Both the position numbers and the translations under genes were made by a program. Below are positions 43,712 to 54,800 of a stretch of 64,000 nucleotides of DNA, piece by piece. Source of the DNA: Scolecobasidium constrictum UM 578 (taxonomy: Eukaryota > Ascomycota > Dothideomycetes > Venturiales > Sympoventuriaceae). The first letter of the stretch is position 1. Each line of letters starts with the position of its first letter. Location: positions 1 to 64,000 of the forward strand of contig AZYM01000034.1 in the NCBI GenBank assembly GCA_000611715.1, given 5' to 3'. Under the pieces are notes generated by a model. It was not told the origin of the DNA, made no database searches, and saw nothing but the letters and a program-made list of their open reading frames with translations.

Positions 43712-44275
43712 TCATATCAGATCAAAGTCATCCAAGCGATCCCTGTACTTCAGAATATTCCTCTTGATCTTCGACGAATCCACCCACGTCACGAAGTCCT
43801 CCATACTCCTCGTCACCAGGAACGCAGGGTCCGTAACCACATCCGTACCCACTCTCACATGTCCCTGCTCAACAAACTTGACAGCACTGCTCACATGATC
43901 CGCCATCCCCATCCTCTGCATCACAACCGGCAGCCTCCTCCTCGCAAACGCCGACACCGTGACCTTGTGCTCGACATCACTCAGCTTTCCCCGTCCTCCA
44001 CCTCCCGTCCCCAGCACGCCCATATCCCACAGCTTCCCCAGCAACAGTTCTTCCTGTTTCCGCCGCACGGGATCTTCGGGTGATAGCGCGGCGAGCTTGT
44101 GCGCGAGTTGTCGCAGTTGGCCGCAGAGGCGATTGTACTTTGTGTAGTCGGAGGGGCGCTGGATCACGTAGCGGCGGCATACTTCGGCGGCGCGGTGGTT
44201 GGAGTCGGATTTGTAGGTTGTGAAGTCGACTTTGCGGAGGAGCTTTTGCTCGTGGTGCTTGAGTTTGCGGACCAT
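43712..44275 (-). CDS. IMP3: U3 snoRNP protein IMP3 (S4 domain)
   Basis: A single exon of 187 residues, the normal size. It starts MVRKLKHHEQKLLRKVDF, the conserved IMP3 opening, continues VIQRPSDYTKYNRLCGQLRQ, and has an S4 RNA-binding domain (FARRRLPVVMQRMGMADHV, then AVKFVEQGHVRVG) and the typical end SSKIKRNILKYRDRLDDFDL. A Gly-rich stretch (TGGGGRGKL) is inserted before the S4 domain. IMP3 is a nucleolar protein of the small-subunit processome that helps pair U3 snoRNA with pre-rRNA. It diverges from CstF-64 across 344 bp. Confidence 0.92.
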   Translation of the reverse strand: MVRKLKHHEQKLLRKVDFTTYKSDSNHRAAEVCRRYVIQRPSDYTKYNRLCGQLRQLAHKLAALSPEDPVRRKQEELLLGKLWDMGVLGTGGGGRGKLSDVEHKVTVSAFARRRLPVVMQRMGMADHVSSAVKFVEQGHVRVGTDVVTDPAFLVTRSMEDFVTWVDSSKIKRNILKYRDRLDDFDLI

Positions 44276-44619
44276 GATCGGTTTGCGCCGATGCTAGCGC
44301 GGCGGCTGATCGCTCAAGTGATGATGTGGTTGAAAGACCTGGGGGAAGTTCGCTCAAATATCTTTTGGTAGTCAGGTTCGAGGTGCAATTGCACAGCGAA
44401 GTTGCATAGCGCGATCGCAAGAACTGCCATCTCAGAAATTTAAGTGGAGCCGCTAGAGAGTAAGTAGTTTAGCTCAATGCCGATCTTGCATACTGCTTCC
44501 ATTGTTCGTATGCGACCTTCAACTAACACTTTCACGAAGTACCACTTTGTCATCGCGCATCCGACAAAATCTCTCAGGCCGCAAACGAGCACTCTGAGAC
44601 GACCTCGAGCAGCGTCACC
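44276..44619. promoter_or_regulatory. Divergent promoter, IMP3 / CstF-64
   Basis: 344 bp between two divergent housekeeping genes. No TATA box or other clear motif is seen. Confidence 0.45.
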
Positions 44620-45703
44620 ATGGCGCACATGTCGGGAGCGAGAACCGTCTTCATAGGCAACATTCCGTATGGTACGTCTTCCCTACAGCAATTGAAACTG
44701 ATGCGACTACAGTGACATTGCGCTTCCGCGTTGAACGTGCTCGCTTGAACCATACTGATGATGTACAGGTGTCTCCGAAGATGTCATCACCCAAACACTC
44801 GAGCGCGTTGGCCAGGTCAACCACTTCCGTCTTGTATACGACAAAGAGACGGGCAAGCCAAAGGGCTTCGGCTTCGCGGAGTACGCAGACGCAGATCAAG
44901 CTGCCGCAGCAGTGCGGAACCTCAATGAGTTCGAACTTTCGGGTCGCAAGTTGAGGGTAGACTACTCGAATGATGGCAAAGACGATAATCATGGTCACGG
45001 CCAGCAAGGTGGAGGCCATGTGCAGCACGTCCAATCAGCCTCACTACCTGCGTTACCACCCGTCAATGGCGCACCGGTAGGACAGCTACAAGGCAACGAG
45101 CCAGCGCTGCCAGAAGGCCAGAGTCTCGGGGGTCACCTCACGGCGCAAGATGCCATTTCACAAACCGTCGCTACGATCCCACCACTCCAGCTCCTCGACG
45201 CGATGCAGCAAATGCAAGACCTATGTCGCACAGACCCCGACAAAGCGATACAAATGCTCAAGCAGGCACCACAACTCACATACGCCATCACGCAAATCCT
45301 CATCCTTATGAAACTCACCGACCAGAACACGCTCGCAACCGTGATCCAGCAGACCGCAACGCAGGCAGCACAAGGTCCTCCCATGCCAACACCGCAGCAA
45401 GCACCTCCTCGACCGGGTCCGCCGGCCCAGCAATACGCGCCTCCGCCTCAGCAGTACGCACCGCCTCCGCAAGGCTATAATCCAACACCGCCTGTCGGTA
45501 TGCCATACCAGCCACCTCCACAGGCGCAACAACCTCCTCCACAGCAGCAGGCACCGCCTGCCCAGCAGCCAGATCAAGCAGCTTTAATTGCGCAGGTCAT
45601 TGCGATGACTAGGGAGCAGGTAGACCAGCTGCCGCCGCATGAGAAGGGCCAGATCATTGCTTTGAGGGCGCAGCTCGGCGCGCCAGTGCCAGGATATGGG
45701 TGA
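44620..45703 (+). CDS. Cleavage stimulation factor CstF-64 / RNA15 homologue
   Basis: Exons 44620-44671 and 44769-45703 give 328 residues. An RRM at the very N-terminus has RNP2 VFIGNIPYG and RNP1 KGFGFAEY, split by the intron after NIPY. A Gly/His-rich linker leads to the hinge domain (PLQLLDAMQQMQDLCRTDP, DKAIQMLKQAPQLTYAITQI), which binds CstF-77. A Pro/Gln-rich region with AQQYAPPPQQYAPPP repeats follows. The compact C-terminal domain reads ALIAQVIAMTREQVDQLPPH, then EKGQIIALRAQLG. The protein binds GU/U-rich elements downstream of poly(A) sites and acts in mRNA 3'-end formation in the nucleus. Confidence 0.92.
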
Positions 45704-46517
45704 GCCAGAGGAGATTGGAGCAGGACGCAGAAAAAGGGCAACAACACTTCTAGTCTTTCGCAAGTTCACGAACCACACTTGCTGCATAGGGAGACAGAAG
45801 GGAATTCTGCACCTATTGCGAAGATGATCTAGGCCCTGGGACGAACAACAGACCGATGCAAACGAAGGTCTGGCCGTGGAAGCCAATGATTGGATATAAA
45901 CAATCAGAGCCGATCGAAGTGTACGAGATTAGTTTGCGAGACGCTGAATAACACCGGAGGAGGCAATTATCCAAAGGTTGACCTCACGGTCGTGCCGTCA
46001 TATCAGCCGCATGCATCCATTACTCGTGCTGGCCTTGCAGAGTCCCAGAACTACTTTTTCTGATTCGCGAATTCTAGGCCTCACTATGTATCATCTATGA
46101 TCTTCATCCTGCGCGCGAAACAAGGTACCTCGTGACCATGACTCGCAGCACTAATGCCATGTGAAGAACCGAGACAACCGAGCACAGACCACCATTTACC
46201 CCAGGCTAACTCCATAAAACCGCACCTGTCAACACGTCCAGCAACTGATTCATGCACCTCAGGAAGCCGCTCGTGTGCCTTGAAGTCTTAGCATTGCGGG
46301 GGCCTAGACTGCATCTAATTCGACTGTGCAGTGCTGACAGCATAGTTCAGCCACATGGCAGCCAGCATGTTTCACGCGGGTTGATCAGGAGAGGTGTGCA
46401 CCCCTTATGCAAGTATAAGATGTTCGACGTCGATCTAGCGGGGACTCTGTCGCGCAGGATCTCGTTCGCAACTGGCACTCGAACCATCCACCCCATTGTA
46501 TGAGAATAGTAGCACGC
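45704..46517. other. Intergenic, nothing recognised
   Basis: 814 bp between two plus-strand genes. The usual 3' UTR and promoter must lie here. No motif, repeat or RNA gene was found. Confidence 0.4.
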
Positions 46518-47519
46518 ATGGCCACTAGCAATGGTTCCAGAAGCCCACCGACTCCACATAGGAGCACGCCCCGTCCGAAGCGCGTTAGGACGGAGGCCCA
46601 GTTGATAAGGAAACGGCAGGATGATCGGGAGGCCAAGAAGTACGCTCGTGCCGAGAGCAAGATGCGCATGGAGAAGATGGAGGAGGATCTGGCGTACATT
46701 CGGCGTTGCGTGGGTGCGTGGGAGGACGCGCCGTGGAGGTCTGCAACCTTCTGCCAGTACGCGAATGGGACGGCATATCCAATCAGCATGACAGCTTCAG
46801 TAGCGCGGAATGGTCTTGTGCTCGCGAGTGATCCGGAAAGGGCTGTGGACTGTCGATGTGGTATTGAACACCCAGACCAGCAATCGTGCCTCGAGTTTTC
46901 TGTCTCGACTTTGCTACTGCAGAGCCATTCCTCGCCGGTACTGCCACAACTCGCAATGGCATTCCCACGTGATCCGAGCCTGGCGAATGTGCTGGGGTAC
47001 GCGAGGCAGGATAACATGCTTGTCTCGGCGCTGAACGGATTCTTCAAAATCGCAAGTCTGCTGAATACGGAAACGCATTTTAGCCTGTACTTTTTGGCAT
47101 ATCGGCTTTTGAGGGTGCGTTTATCCTTGAGACGATTGGGTTCTATCACAGCTAATCTATGCACGCAGTGGCGCCTCTGGCCAGACAACTCCATAATCAA
47201 CGACGTCCCCGCCTGGCTCCGCCCAACCAAAATACAAGAAACGACACCGCACCCGGTCGTCATCGACTTCATCCCCTGGCCCGGTTTACGCGACTACCTC
47301 TGCCAGAATCAGAACCAAGACTCCAGGCATAGCGTTGCGCTGTTTGTGTCCTCGCTGAGGATGGATTGGCCTACGGACGAGCAGTTGGTGTGTAAGATGC
47401 CTGGTGGGGAGATGGGGGTTAATGGGATGTTGGATGCCGTCAGTAGGGAGCTGGGGAATTGGAGGTTGGAAGGGGTGTGGGTTGAGACCTTCCCGCAGCT
47501 GGCGAAGTTTCTTGTATGA
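46518..47519 (+). CDS. bZIP-type transcription factor of the DUF3425 family
   Basis: Exons 46518-47114 and 47169-47519 give 315 residues. The intron is removed because YRLLR joins WRLWPDNSIINDVPAWLRPT, the usual DUF3425 block; the unspliced frame also happens to be open. An in-frame ATG at 46500 would add six residues. The N-terminus is basic (PRPKRVRTEAQLIRKRQDDR, then EAKKYARAESKMRMEKMEED), a degenerate bZIP with a short coiled coil. The C-terminal half is DUF3425: LNTETHFSLYFLAYRLLR, TPHPVVIDFIPWPGLRDYL and LRMDWP. Such proteins are thought to be nuclear regulators. No target gene is suggested by its neighbours. Confidence 0.82.
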   Translation: MATSNGSRSPPTPHRSTPRPKRVRTEAQLIRKRQDDREAKKYARAESKMRMEKMEEDLAYIRRCVGAWEDAPWRSATFCQYANGTAYPISMTASVARNGLVLASDPERAVDCRCGIEHPDQQSCLEFSVSTLLLQSHSSPVLPQLAMAFPRDPSLANVLGYARQDNMLVSALNGFFKIASLLNTETHFSLYFLAYRLLRVRLSLRRLGSITANLCTQWRLWPDNSIINDVPAWLRPTKIQETTPHPVVIDFIPWPGLRDYLCQNQNQDSRHSVALFVSSLRMDWPTDEQLVCKMPGGEMGVNGMLDAVSRELGNWRLEGVWVETFPQLAKFLV

Positions 47520-48167
47520 TGAGTATGGGTGGGTGAGGCTTGCGATCTGTTGACGGCTTATTTGGTCTGTGAGGTGGCTGCCGATACTCGTAATAATGAT
47601 GACAGTCTTGATTGCAGCGGAAATTCCTACGTACCCCCATCGAATGCACAAAACAAATGGTCTTAGTCTGATAGCCTTGATCTCAGCCTGATGATGCAAT
47701 GAGGTGATCCAAGCTTCCGCCTCTGTTGACCTGGAAAGCTCGAAGCTTACCTCTTTTTAGATTCCTACATCGTCACAACGCGATAATATTTTACCGTCCG
47801 CCATTTTTATATTCGTGCCTTCTATTCCATAATGTAAGGACTAGTCGACTCGATCATTCCCTGGACAGTCGTCATCATCTAGGAGCCGACCAGATGCCAA
47901 GATGTGTTCGACGTCGGACAGTATTTGTGGAGACAACATTTGACCCATCGCGACATCATGGTCCAGCCATCACTGGAGATGAATCTGCATCCCACATGGC
48001 CCTCGAATTCTACACAGCATAGATGAGACGGAAAGGTCAAGGTCACCATTGTGGTCGCCAAGTGGCAGATCTGCTCGGCGCATTCGTCGTTTCCGCCCAT
48101 CCAAGGATGCCATGAAGTAGTCATGTTACTGCGCTGACATGTTGAGCGACGTCTTTCCAGCGGACTC
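47520..48167. other. Intergenic, nothing recognised
   Basis: 648 bp upstream of the FAD oxidase gene. Because the first 25 residues of that protein look unusual, an unrecognised 5' exon may lie here. Confidence 0.35.
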
Positions 48168-50032
48168 ATGCGGCTAATTTCTATCTACCTGCATGCACTT
48201 ATAAGACGTACACTACTCAAAAGTTTTCCACGTCATGGAAGTTTTCATCCTCCTCCGGTGCTGCCACGGCAAGAGCTGAAGTCATACGATTGCGTGCCTG
48301 GTATGCAATGCTGGCCAAGCTTAGATCAATGGACTGCCTTGAACGAGACGCTAGGAGGACGGTTAAGAAGGACCATTCCATACGCAGCACCTTGTTATCC
48401 GACCCACCAAGCCTACAATACAGAAGAATGTGAGGCTGTGCGGGACAATTACACCAATGGCACCGCCAGGTCAGCAGTCTATGGTGCAATGCAAGGGATA
48501 CAGTACGAAGCCTGCGGAGCGACTGATTGTCAACTCGTCTCTGTTGCGCCAGGCATCCCACCACTTTTCGAAACGTGCGAACTGGGACGCATGTCTGCAT
48601 ACTATGTAGACGCATTAGATGCGAGCCACATTGCGGACACCCTGAAGTTCATTGCAAGACAAAATCTCAGACTGTCCATCAAGAATACGGGACATGACTA
48701 TCTCGGACGATCATCCGCTCCGAACTCATTAGCTCTGTGGACTCACAATATGAAAGAGATGAAGTACTTCGAGAAGTGGAATGCGAACAATTGTTCTCGC
48801 ATCTCGAGGACCAACATCGGAGAAATTGGTGAGTGTTCTCCGGCAGAACGTTCATTGCTAACGATTTGTGAGGCGCCGGCGTCCAAGGATCTGAGGCATA
48901 CAGCTTCTTCGAATCGCACGGCATGAATGTCTGCGGCGGTAACGCTGGCTCTGTAGGTCTGGTGGGAGGCTATGGTCAGACCGGCGGTCATGGCGTGTTC
49001 ACGCCCACGTACGGGCTGATGGTTGACCAAGCTGTCGAGTTCGATGTTGTCACAGAAGATGGCCAATTTCGGACCATCAATGAGTGCAATGAACCGGATC
49101 TGTTCTGGGCAATGCGAGGTGGTGGCGGAGGAACATATGCTGTGCTAGTTGCATATCGGTTCCAGCTGTACTCTGCGATGCCAATCCACATGCACACGCT
49201 CAGAGTATCTTACTCTCCGATCGCCGAAGCACTACAAGGTCACCCGGCTGTGCGCGGCTTACTTACTGCCCACATCGAGCACCAAATAGAATGGTCAGCA
49301 AACAACATTACGGGTCGCCACTACTACGCGCCCAACGAGGCAACATTGTTGACCATTCTGCCACACGACGATGATGGATCGCGCTTGAAGACGTTGACTG
49401 AGCGATGGCGCCAGACCGTTTTGAAGACTCCAGGCATCAAACTCCACCAGGATGAGTATCAAACTTTCGCACGCTACACCGACTACGATGCTGTTGCACA
49501 AGTCAGCGCTGCCGAGTTGACACCGAACGGATTCGCGCCAAATACAGGCAGCCGATTGATTCCACGAAGTCTTTTTGAGAGCCACGAGGGACGTGTAACT
49601 CTTGTAGATGCACTCATCAAGGGCATGGCAGAGGTATTCTCGCTGACGTCTCTTGTCAGGAGCCAGGTCTCGCTCGAGATTCTCATGACGACTCCAGCGA
49701 ACGTTCCGGATAAAGACGGGCTGACCAGCGCTCACCCCGCGTGGCGCTCTTCGCTTTGGCATGCCATCTTCCTCGGTGGCTGGATCAAGGGCTTTCCGCT
49801 TGAGGCTCAACAGCAGATCGTGCGCAATGTGGATAACGCCGCACAATTTCTACGAGACATCTCCCCAGGCAGCGGATCGTACGCGAACGAGGACAGTATT
49901 CTTACTCCGGACTGGCAGCGCAATATGTATGGCGATCATTATGAGAGGTTGGTGGGTATCAAGGAGCGGTATGATCCAACTCATATGTTTGACTGTTGGA
50001 AATGTGTTGGTTGGCGTGGGGAGAATGAGTGA
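48168..50032 (+). CDS. FAD-linked oxidase, berberine-bridge-enzyme-like (VAO/PCMH family)
   Basis: Exons 48168-48828 and 48873-50032 give about 606 residues. The FAD domain has LRLSIKNTGHDYLGRSSAPN, in which GHD and GRS flank the usual His-linked FAD region, and CGGNAGSVGLVGGYGQTGGHG just after the splice site. I see no Cys in the position used for the second covalent FAD link of bicovalent BBE enzymes. The substrate domain leads to the BBE end KERYDPTHMFDCWKCVGWRG. These secreted or vesicular oxidases act on alkaloids, sugars or polyketide-type compounds. The mature part starts DCVPGMQCWPSLDQW, but the leader is basic rather than a normal signal peptide, so the 5' end may be wrong. Confidence 0.82.
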
Positions 50033-50667
50033 GTACGAGATCATATACGATTGTTAGCTTGCTAATTATGTTGACGTAGTTCTCGATATTCATGCTATGG
50101 TGCCGAGCCGAGTGGCGCCACTGTTCCGTGGTGAACATCGATCTGACTATGGATGATACCATGGGCAGCATAGATCTTCCCCGCGCGTCATGTAGATCAA
50201 TGTTTCGATGATGACGTGCCACCTCGGAAGTGTGATATGGACGAGTGGACCAGACTTCGACATTTCAGCATTGGATAGCACGGCGGCGTAGCCGGAAAAA
50301 TTGGATGACGAGGCTACAATCAGAGAAATGGATGCAGCAAAGGTTGAGCCTGCAGAGTTAGCTCCTGCCAGTCCAGTTGAGATGCCCATTCTTTCTAACG
50401 ACGCATCCATGTAACGATGACCAAAGCCCATCAACTTGTACACATGCTCAAGACGGCACTGAATTCCATGAAAGGATGATCTTGGTATGGCTTTCTCTCA
50501 TCTACCTTTCAGTTGTGTATGACCTGTTCAGATTCCGTAACCGCACTAGCAGAGACTTCTGCACAGCATCTTTAGATTGCTGTCGACTTTAGTCGTACCT
50601 CAGCTTTCCAACTCGTATCAAACGGAGGATATATGTCGGCACGCCAAGCAGTCGTAGCAACGAGTTC
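50033..50667. other. Intergenic with one doubtful small frame
   Basis: 635 bp between convergent 3' ends. A 98-codon minus-strand frame at 50147-50443 (MYKLMGFGHRYMDASLERMG) is Ser/Ala-rich in its middle. I cannot support it as a gene or fragment of a known family. Confidence 0.35.
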
Positions 50668-51225
50668 TCAATGGCAGCCAGGCCATCTTCCCTCCTCAAA
50701 GCAGTTCGCCCACTTCTCGGGCATGCACAGGCCCCAGCACTCCTTGTCCCCACCATACTCGCCCTGGGCCTCCTGCCATGCTCCCGTCTCCACACATCCA
50801 CTGACAGCATCCACAACGCAAACCGATCCTTTCTTGCAATTGCCATCCCCACGAATACCAGCCCTGCATCTGCCAATTCCGTGCAAATCACCATCAAAAA
50901 CACACTTGCCGGGTAGATGGAGTTCCGGATTAACGAAGTTGAGGCATGTTTGGCCGTACGGGCAGAGTGGAGGGTGAGGTTCGAGACCGCCGCAGGAGGA
51001 CCCTATGCATGTGCCTTCGACAGTTTTGTTGCCGTTCTCATTCGTCTGGGCGGAGCCGCGGAAGATGCATGTTTGTTCGTGTGGACAGGTCGAGGTGAGG
51101 TTTCTTGGACTTGGACCGTCGATTTTCGTGCAGTCGCGGACTGGTGGTGGCGGTCTTGTGCCTTGAGGCATTTGAGCGAATGTAAGGGCTCCGAAGGGCA
51201 GTGCTATGAGGAGATACCTCAGCAT
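50668..51225 (-). CDS. Small secreted cysteine-rich protein (16 Cys)
   Basis: A single exon of 185 residues from ATG 51225, which places a standard signal peptide (MLRYLLIALPFGALTFA) at the start; an ATG at 51264 would bury it. The mature part has 16 cysteines, evenly spread, often as CxxC or C-x5-C (for example STCPHEQTCIFRG and PLCPYGQTCLNF). The two CPxxQTC blocks look like an internal repeat. Two N-glycosylation sites are visible (NLT, NKT). It has no transmembrane tail. The form fits apoplastic effectors or cell-wall proteins of plant-associated fungi, but I recognise no family. Even Cys number suggests eight disulfides. It diverges from UGGT. Confidence 0.72.
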   Translation of the reverse strand: MLRYLLIALPFGALTFAQMPQGTRPPPPVRDCTKIDGPSPRNLTSTCPHEQTCIFRGSAQTNENGNKTVEGTCIGSSCGGLEPHPPLCPYGQTCLNFVNPELHLPGKCVFDGDLHGIGRCRAGIRGDGNCKKGSVCVVDAVSGCVETGAWQEAQGEYGGDKECWGLCMPEKWANCFEEGRWPGCH

Positions 51226-51812
51226 CTTAGTCAGCGAGTGTGTTCCCTGATGGCTTGATGTCAAAGGCTTCTTCAGATTGTTGTTCTGGAGAGCAAGAAA
51301 AGTTTAATGGACAGTAGAAAGAAGCAAGTCATTGGTGGATGGCAGGTGCGACCGAAGCTACGAGCAGGCAGTCTCTATGACCCTTCTATAGCCGTGATCA
51401 CAAACTTGTAGGGGCCTCGTATCATCAGATTTGCATTACTCTTTCATGACTTTCTGTTCAAGTTACTTGACACGATGGTATGACGCGGCTGAGGGCAAGG
51501 CTGAGTAACGTGACCTCATGCAGGGGCGGCCGTCGGCTAGTGACCGAACAGGAAATGGACAGATGGTTCGGAGTACGGAAGAGCGCAGTCAAACACCAGT
51601 CTCCGATCTTTGGCTCTCTTCGCCAAATGCGACAGGCGATTGTGATCTCTTTGGCATATTCAGGACCGTTGTTGAGGTGTTCTCGGCTCGAACTCCGTTG
51701 ATTGACGAGCAACCACGCTGTCGCATTCCTGGACACTCGCTTTAGCCCGCACGCCGCATACTACTCGATGGACGCTCCGTAAACCTTCGAATATAGACAT
51801 CCTTTTTGCGCA
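51226..51812. promoter_or_regulatory. Divergent promoter, secreted Cys-rich protein / UGGT
   Basis: 587 bp between divergent starts; no distinct TATA box, repeat or unfolded-protein-response element could be picked by eye. Confidence 0.4.
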
Positions 51813-54800
51813 ATGCGTGTCCCGAGCTGGCTTTTGCCAGCAGAAGTTCTGCTGCTGGTCGGTAGCCTGCAGCTTTTGCCTATTGCTTCCGCTGCCGCTC
51901 CCTCAGTGAACATTGGCTTGAAAGCGTCCTTCAATTCTGCACCGTATCTGGTAGAACTATTGTATGTTGACTGTACGACGATAGAATCAGAGCTGATAGA
52001 TTCGTAGAGAAACCGCCGCCGACGAGGACGAAGCTGTATACTTCAAGATCCTCGACCGTGTCGCAGAAGGCTACTTCAAATCTGCAGCCTCAGATAAGGA
52101 ACTATACGACAAGTTCCTTCGGCTTCTGAAAGACGACCAATTGATAACAGATCCTGAGTCGCTGTCTTCATTCGAGCTCGCCTTAGCAATACACAATTCG
52201 GCGCCCAGAATAGAAGCGCATTATCAATACTACAGAACGGCGGTAGAGCCACTGCTCCAGAAGAGTAGCGCAAAAGCATGCGATACATGGTTGGAGTTCG
52301 CGAACAAGCAATTTTGTTCTCCGCAGTTGGAAAAGGAGGATGCAATTATACAAGGTCTGGCGAAGGAAGGGAGTCCGTTTCTCCCATTCGACAGGCAAGC
52401 GGGGACGAAGGATACGGCATTCGGAAGATTAGAGGCGGCGTTGCCAGCTACGATCTATGCGGACATCACATCGTCCGAGTTCGCAAATTTCCATCCTCTG
52501 GTCAAGAAGGCGGCAGAAGCAGGGAAAGTGTCCTACAGGATTAGGCATAAGCCCACGGATGAAAATGGCAGCGGTCTCAAAATGAGTGGCTTTGGTGCGG
52601 AACTTGCACTCAAGAGAACGGACTACATCGTGATTGATGATCGCAACGCCGGCGACAAGAAGAAGGAGGAGAAGTCCGCCGAAGAGCTGGACGCGGATGA
52701 AGAAGTGGCAGATCTGACGCCTCTGTCGTCTTCTGAGCTGGAAGATCTTAGCATGAAGGCTGCCAGCTACATCATGAGCAGCGAGTACCCACTCAAGCGC
52801 CTCATGAAGGTCACCCAGGACTTTCCAAAGTACTCCTCGTTCCTCGCGGGCCAAGAAGTCTCTCAGCCGTTCAAGAAGGAACATGTTGGTAATCGCGAGT
52901 TGCTCCTACCAGCTGGCTACAACGTGCTTTGGATCAATGGCGTGCAGTATGATCCCCGCAAGGTCGATGCGTATTCTCTGATTGACCATCTCCGGCGCGA
53001 GCGCAAGCTCATCTCCTCATTCAAGCAACTCGGATTCTCAAACGCTGAAGCAATTCAGCTCTTGACACATCCTGCCAACGCTGAGGCGCAGCAAACGACC
53101 GAGTCGATGCGATACGACTGGCGAGATGATATCGAGGGTGGCAATGTGATCATTTGGCTGAACGATCTCACCAAGGACAAGCGCTACGAAGAATGGCCAT
53201 CTGATCTGATGAGCTATCTTGGCCGCACATATCCGGGTCAATTGCCCATGGTCAAGCGTGACTTGCACACGTTGATTCTTCCTGTTGACTTCTCTGATGT
53301 GCGAAGTGCCACGCCCATCGTGGAGACGGTGCAAGATTTCATCAAACGGAAGGTACCCGTGCGATTTGGTATTGTGCCTCTCAGTCATACCAAGGTCGCA
53401 GAGCTCCAGGCCAAAGTTGCATACCACATTTTCGAATCATATGGCATTTCTGCGCTGCTTGAATACCTGGAGAAGGGCATCGCGAGCAAGAAGCTCGATG
53501 AACCACAGGAGGGCATCTTTGGCAATGCCATCGAGAAGAAGAAGCTCAAGTCTGGCTTTGAGGCACAGAACTTGCAGCAAGTGCTTGACTCAGATGCCAG
53601 TGCCGGGAAAGTTGCTGCAGCAGACAAGTACCTCACGCGTCTGGGTGCCAGACACGAATCACCACCCCTCTTCATGAACGGTGTGCCCTTCAAGAACGAT
53701 GACAACTGGTTGCAGTCTTTCAGCCAGCAGGTCAGCATTGATATGCGCAACATCCAGAAGACGATCTGGGAAGGCACCATCGAGGACGAGGAAACATGGC
53801 TCCCTGGAGAATTTCTGAAGGATGCGAGCTTGAGGAGAAATCCGATCATCATCCCAGAGAATGCGAAGGAAGTCGAGATCCTGGATTTGCTTAAGATCTA
53901 TGATCATCCGAACGCGATCAAAGCGCTGGAGAACGCGCCTGTCATCCCAGCTGCTGAGGATGCGGGAGCTGAGGCGAAGAGCCAGCTTGTGGTAGTCGCG
54001 GACTTCAACACTGACGAGGGTCTCACTTTCCTCTCCACTGCACTGAAGTTCCGCCAGCAGCGAAAGAACGTTGAGCTCCTGCTTGTGCACCAGAACAGCG
54101 GTCGTGGCCCACCCAAGCGTAGCTTCTCCCTTCTTGAGCACCTAGAACAAGTGCCAGCGTGGACCGAAGATGCCATCAAAGCTTTAGGCGACCAAATCGA
54201 GCATCTGATGACCATGCGACCAGAAGATATCAAGGTCAAGAGCAGCAGCAGCTTCTGGGCAACTACGCATCTTGTTAGTGCTTTTGGTCTGAAGCCTGGC
54301 GAGCGTGCACTGGTGATGAACGGCAGGAAGGTCGGTCCCATTCCTGCAGAAGAGTCATTCTCCATGGAGGATTTTGAGACACTATACGGCTACGAGTACA
54401 AGAAGCGCGTTATGCCCGTTATGACTGCGGTTGAGGATCTCAAGTTCGGCGCAAAGATTAAGTCAACTGCGGATTACGCGAAGCTCTTTTCCACGTTAGC
54501 TCTCTCGAGTGTGTCGGATATGCCTGAAGGTATTTTCGAGCTGCCACCGCCGATCCGAACACGCATGTTCTACGGTTGGAACACGACTCATACGTCGTTC
54601 GATGTGGGGACCAACAGCACGGCTGCTATTCAGATTGTCGCAGCAATTGACCCAGCAAGCGAGACGGCACAGCAGTGGGTACCAATCTTGAAGGTCTTGT
54701 CTGAACTGGATGGCGTCTTCATGCGATTGTTCCTCAATCCCACCAACATGCTGCAGCAGTTGCCTGTGAAGCGCTTCTACCGCTATGCGCTGGAAGCAAA

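Noticed and set aside
50147..50443. 98-codon minus-strand frame
   Set aside because: Could not be tied to any family or extended by splicing; kept only as a remark in the intergenic entry.
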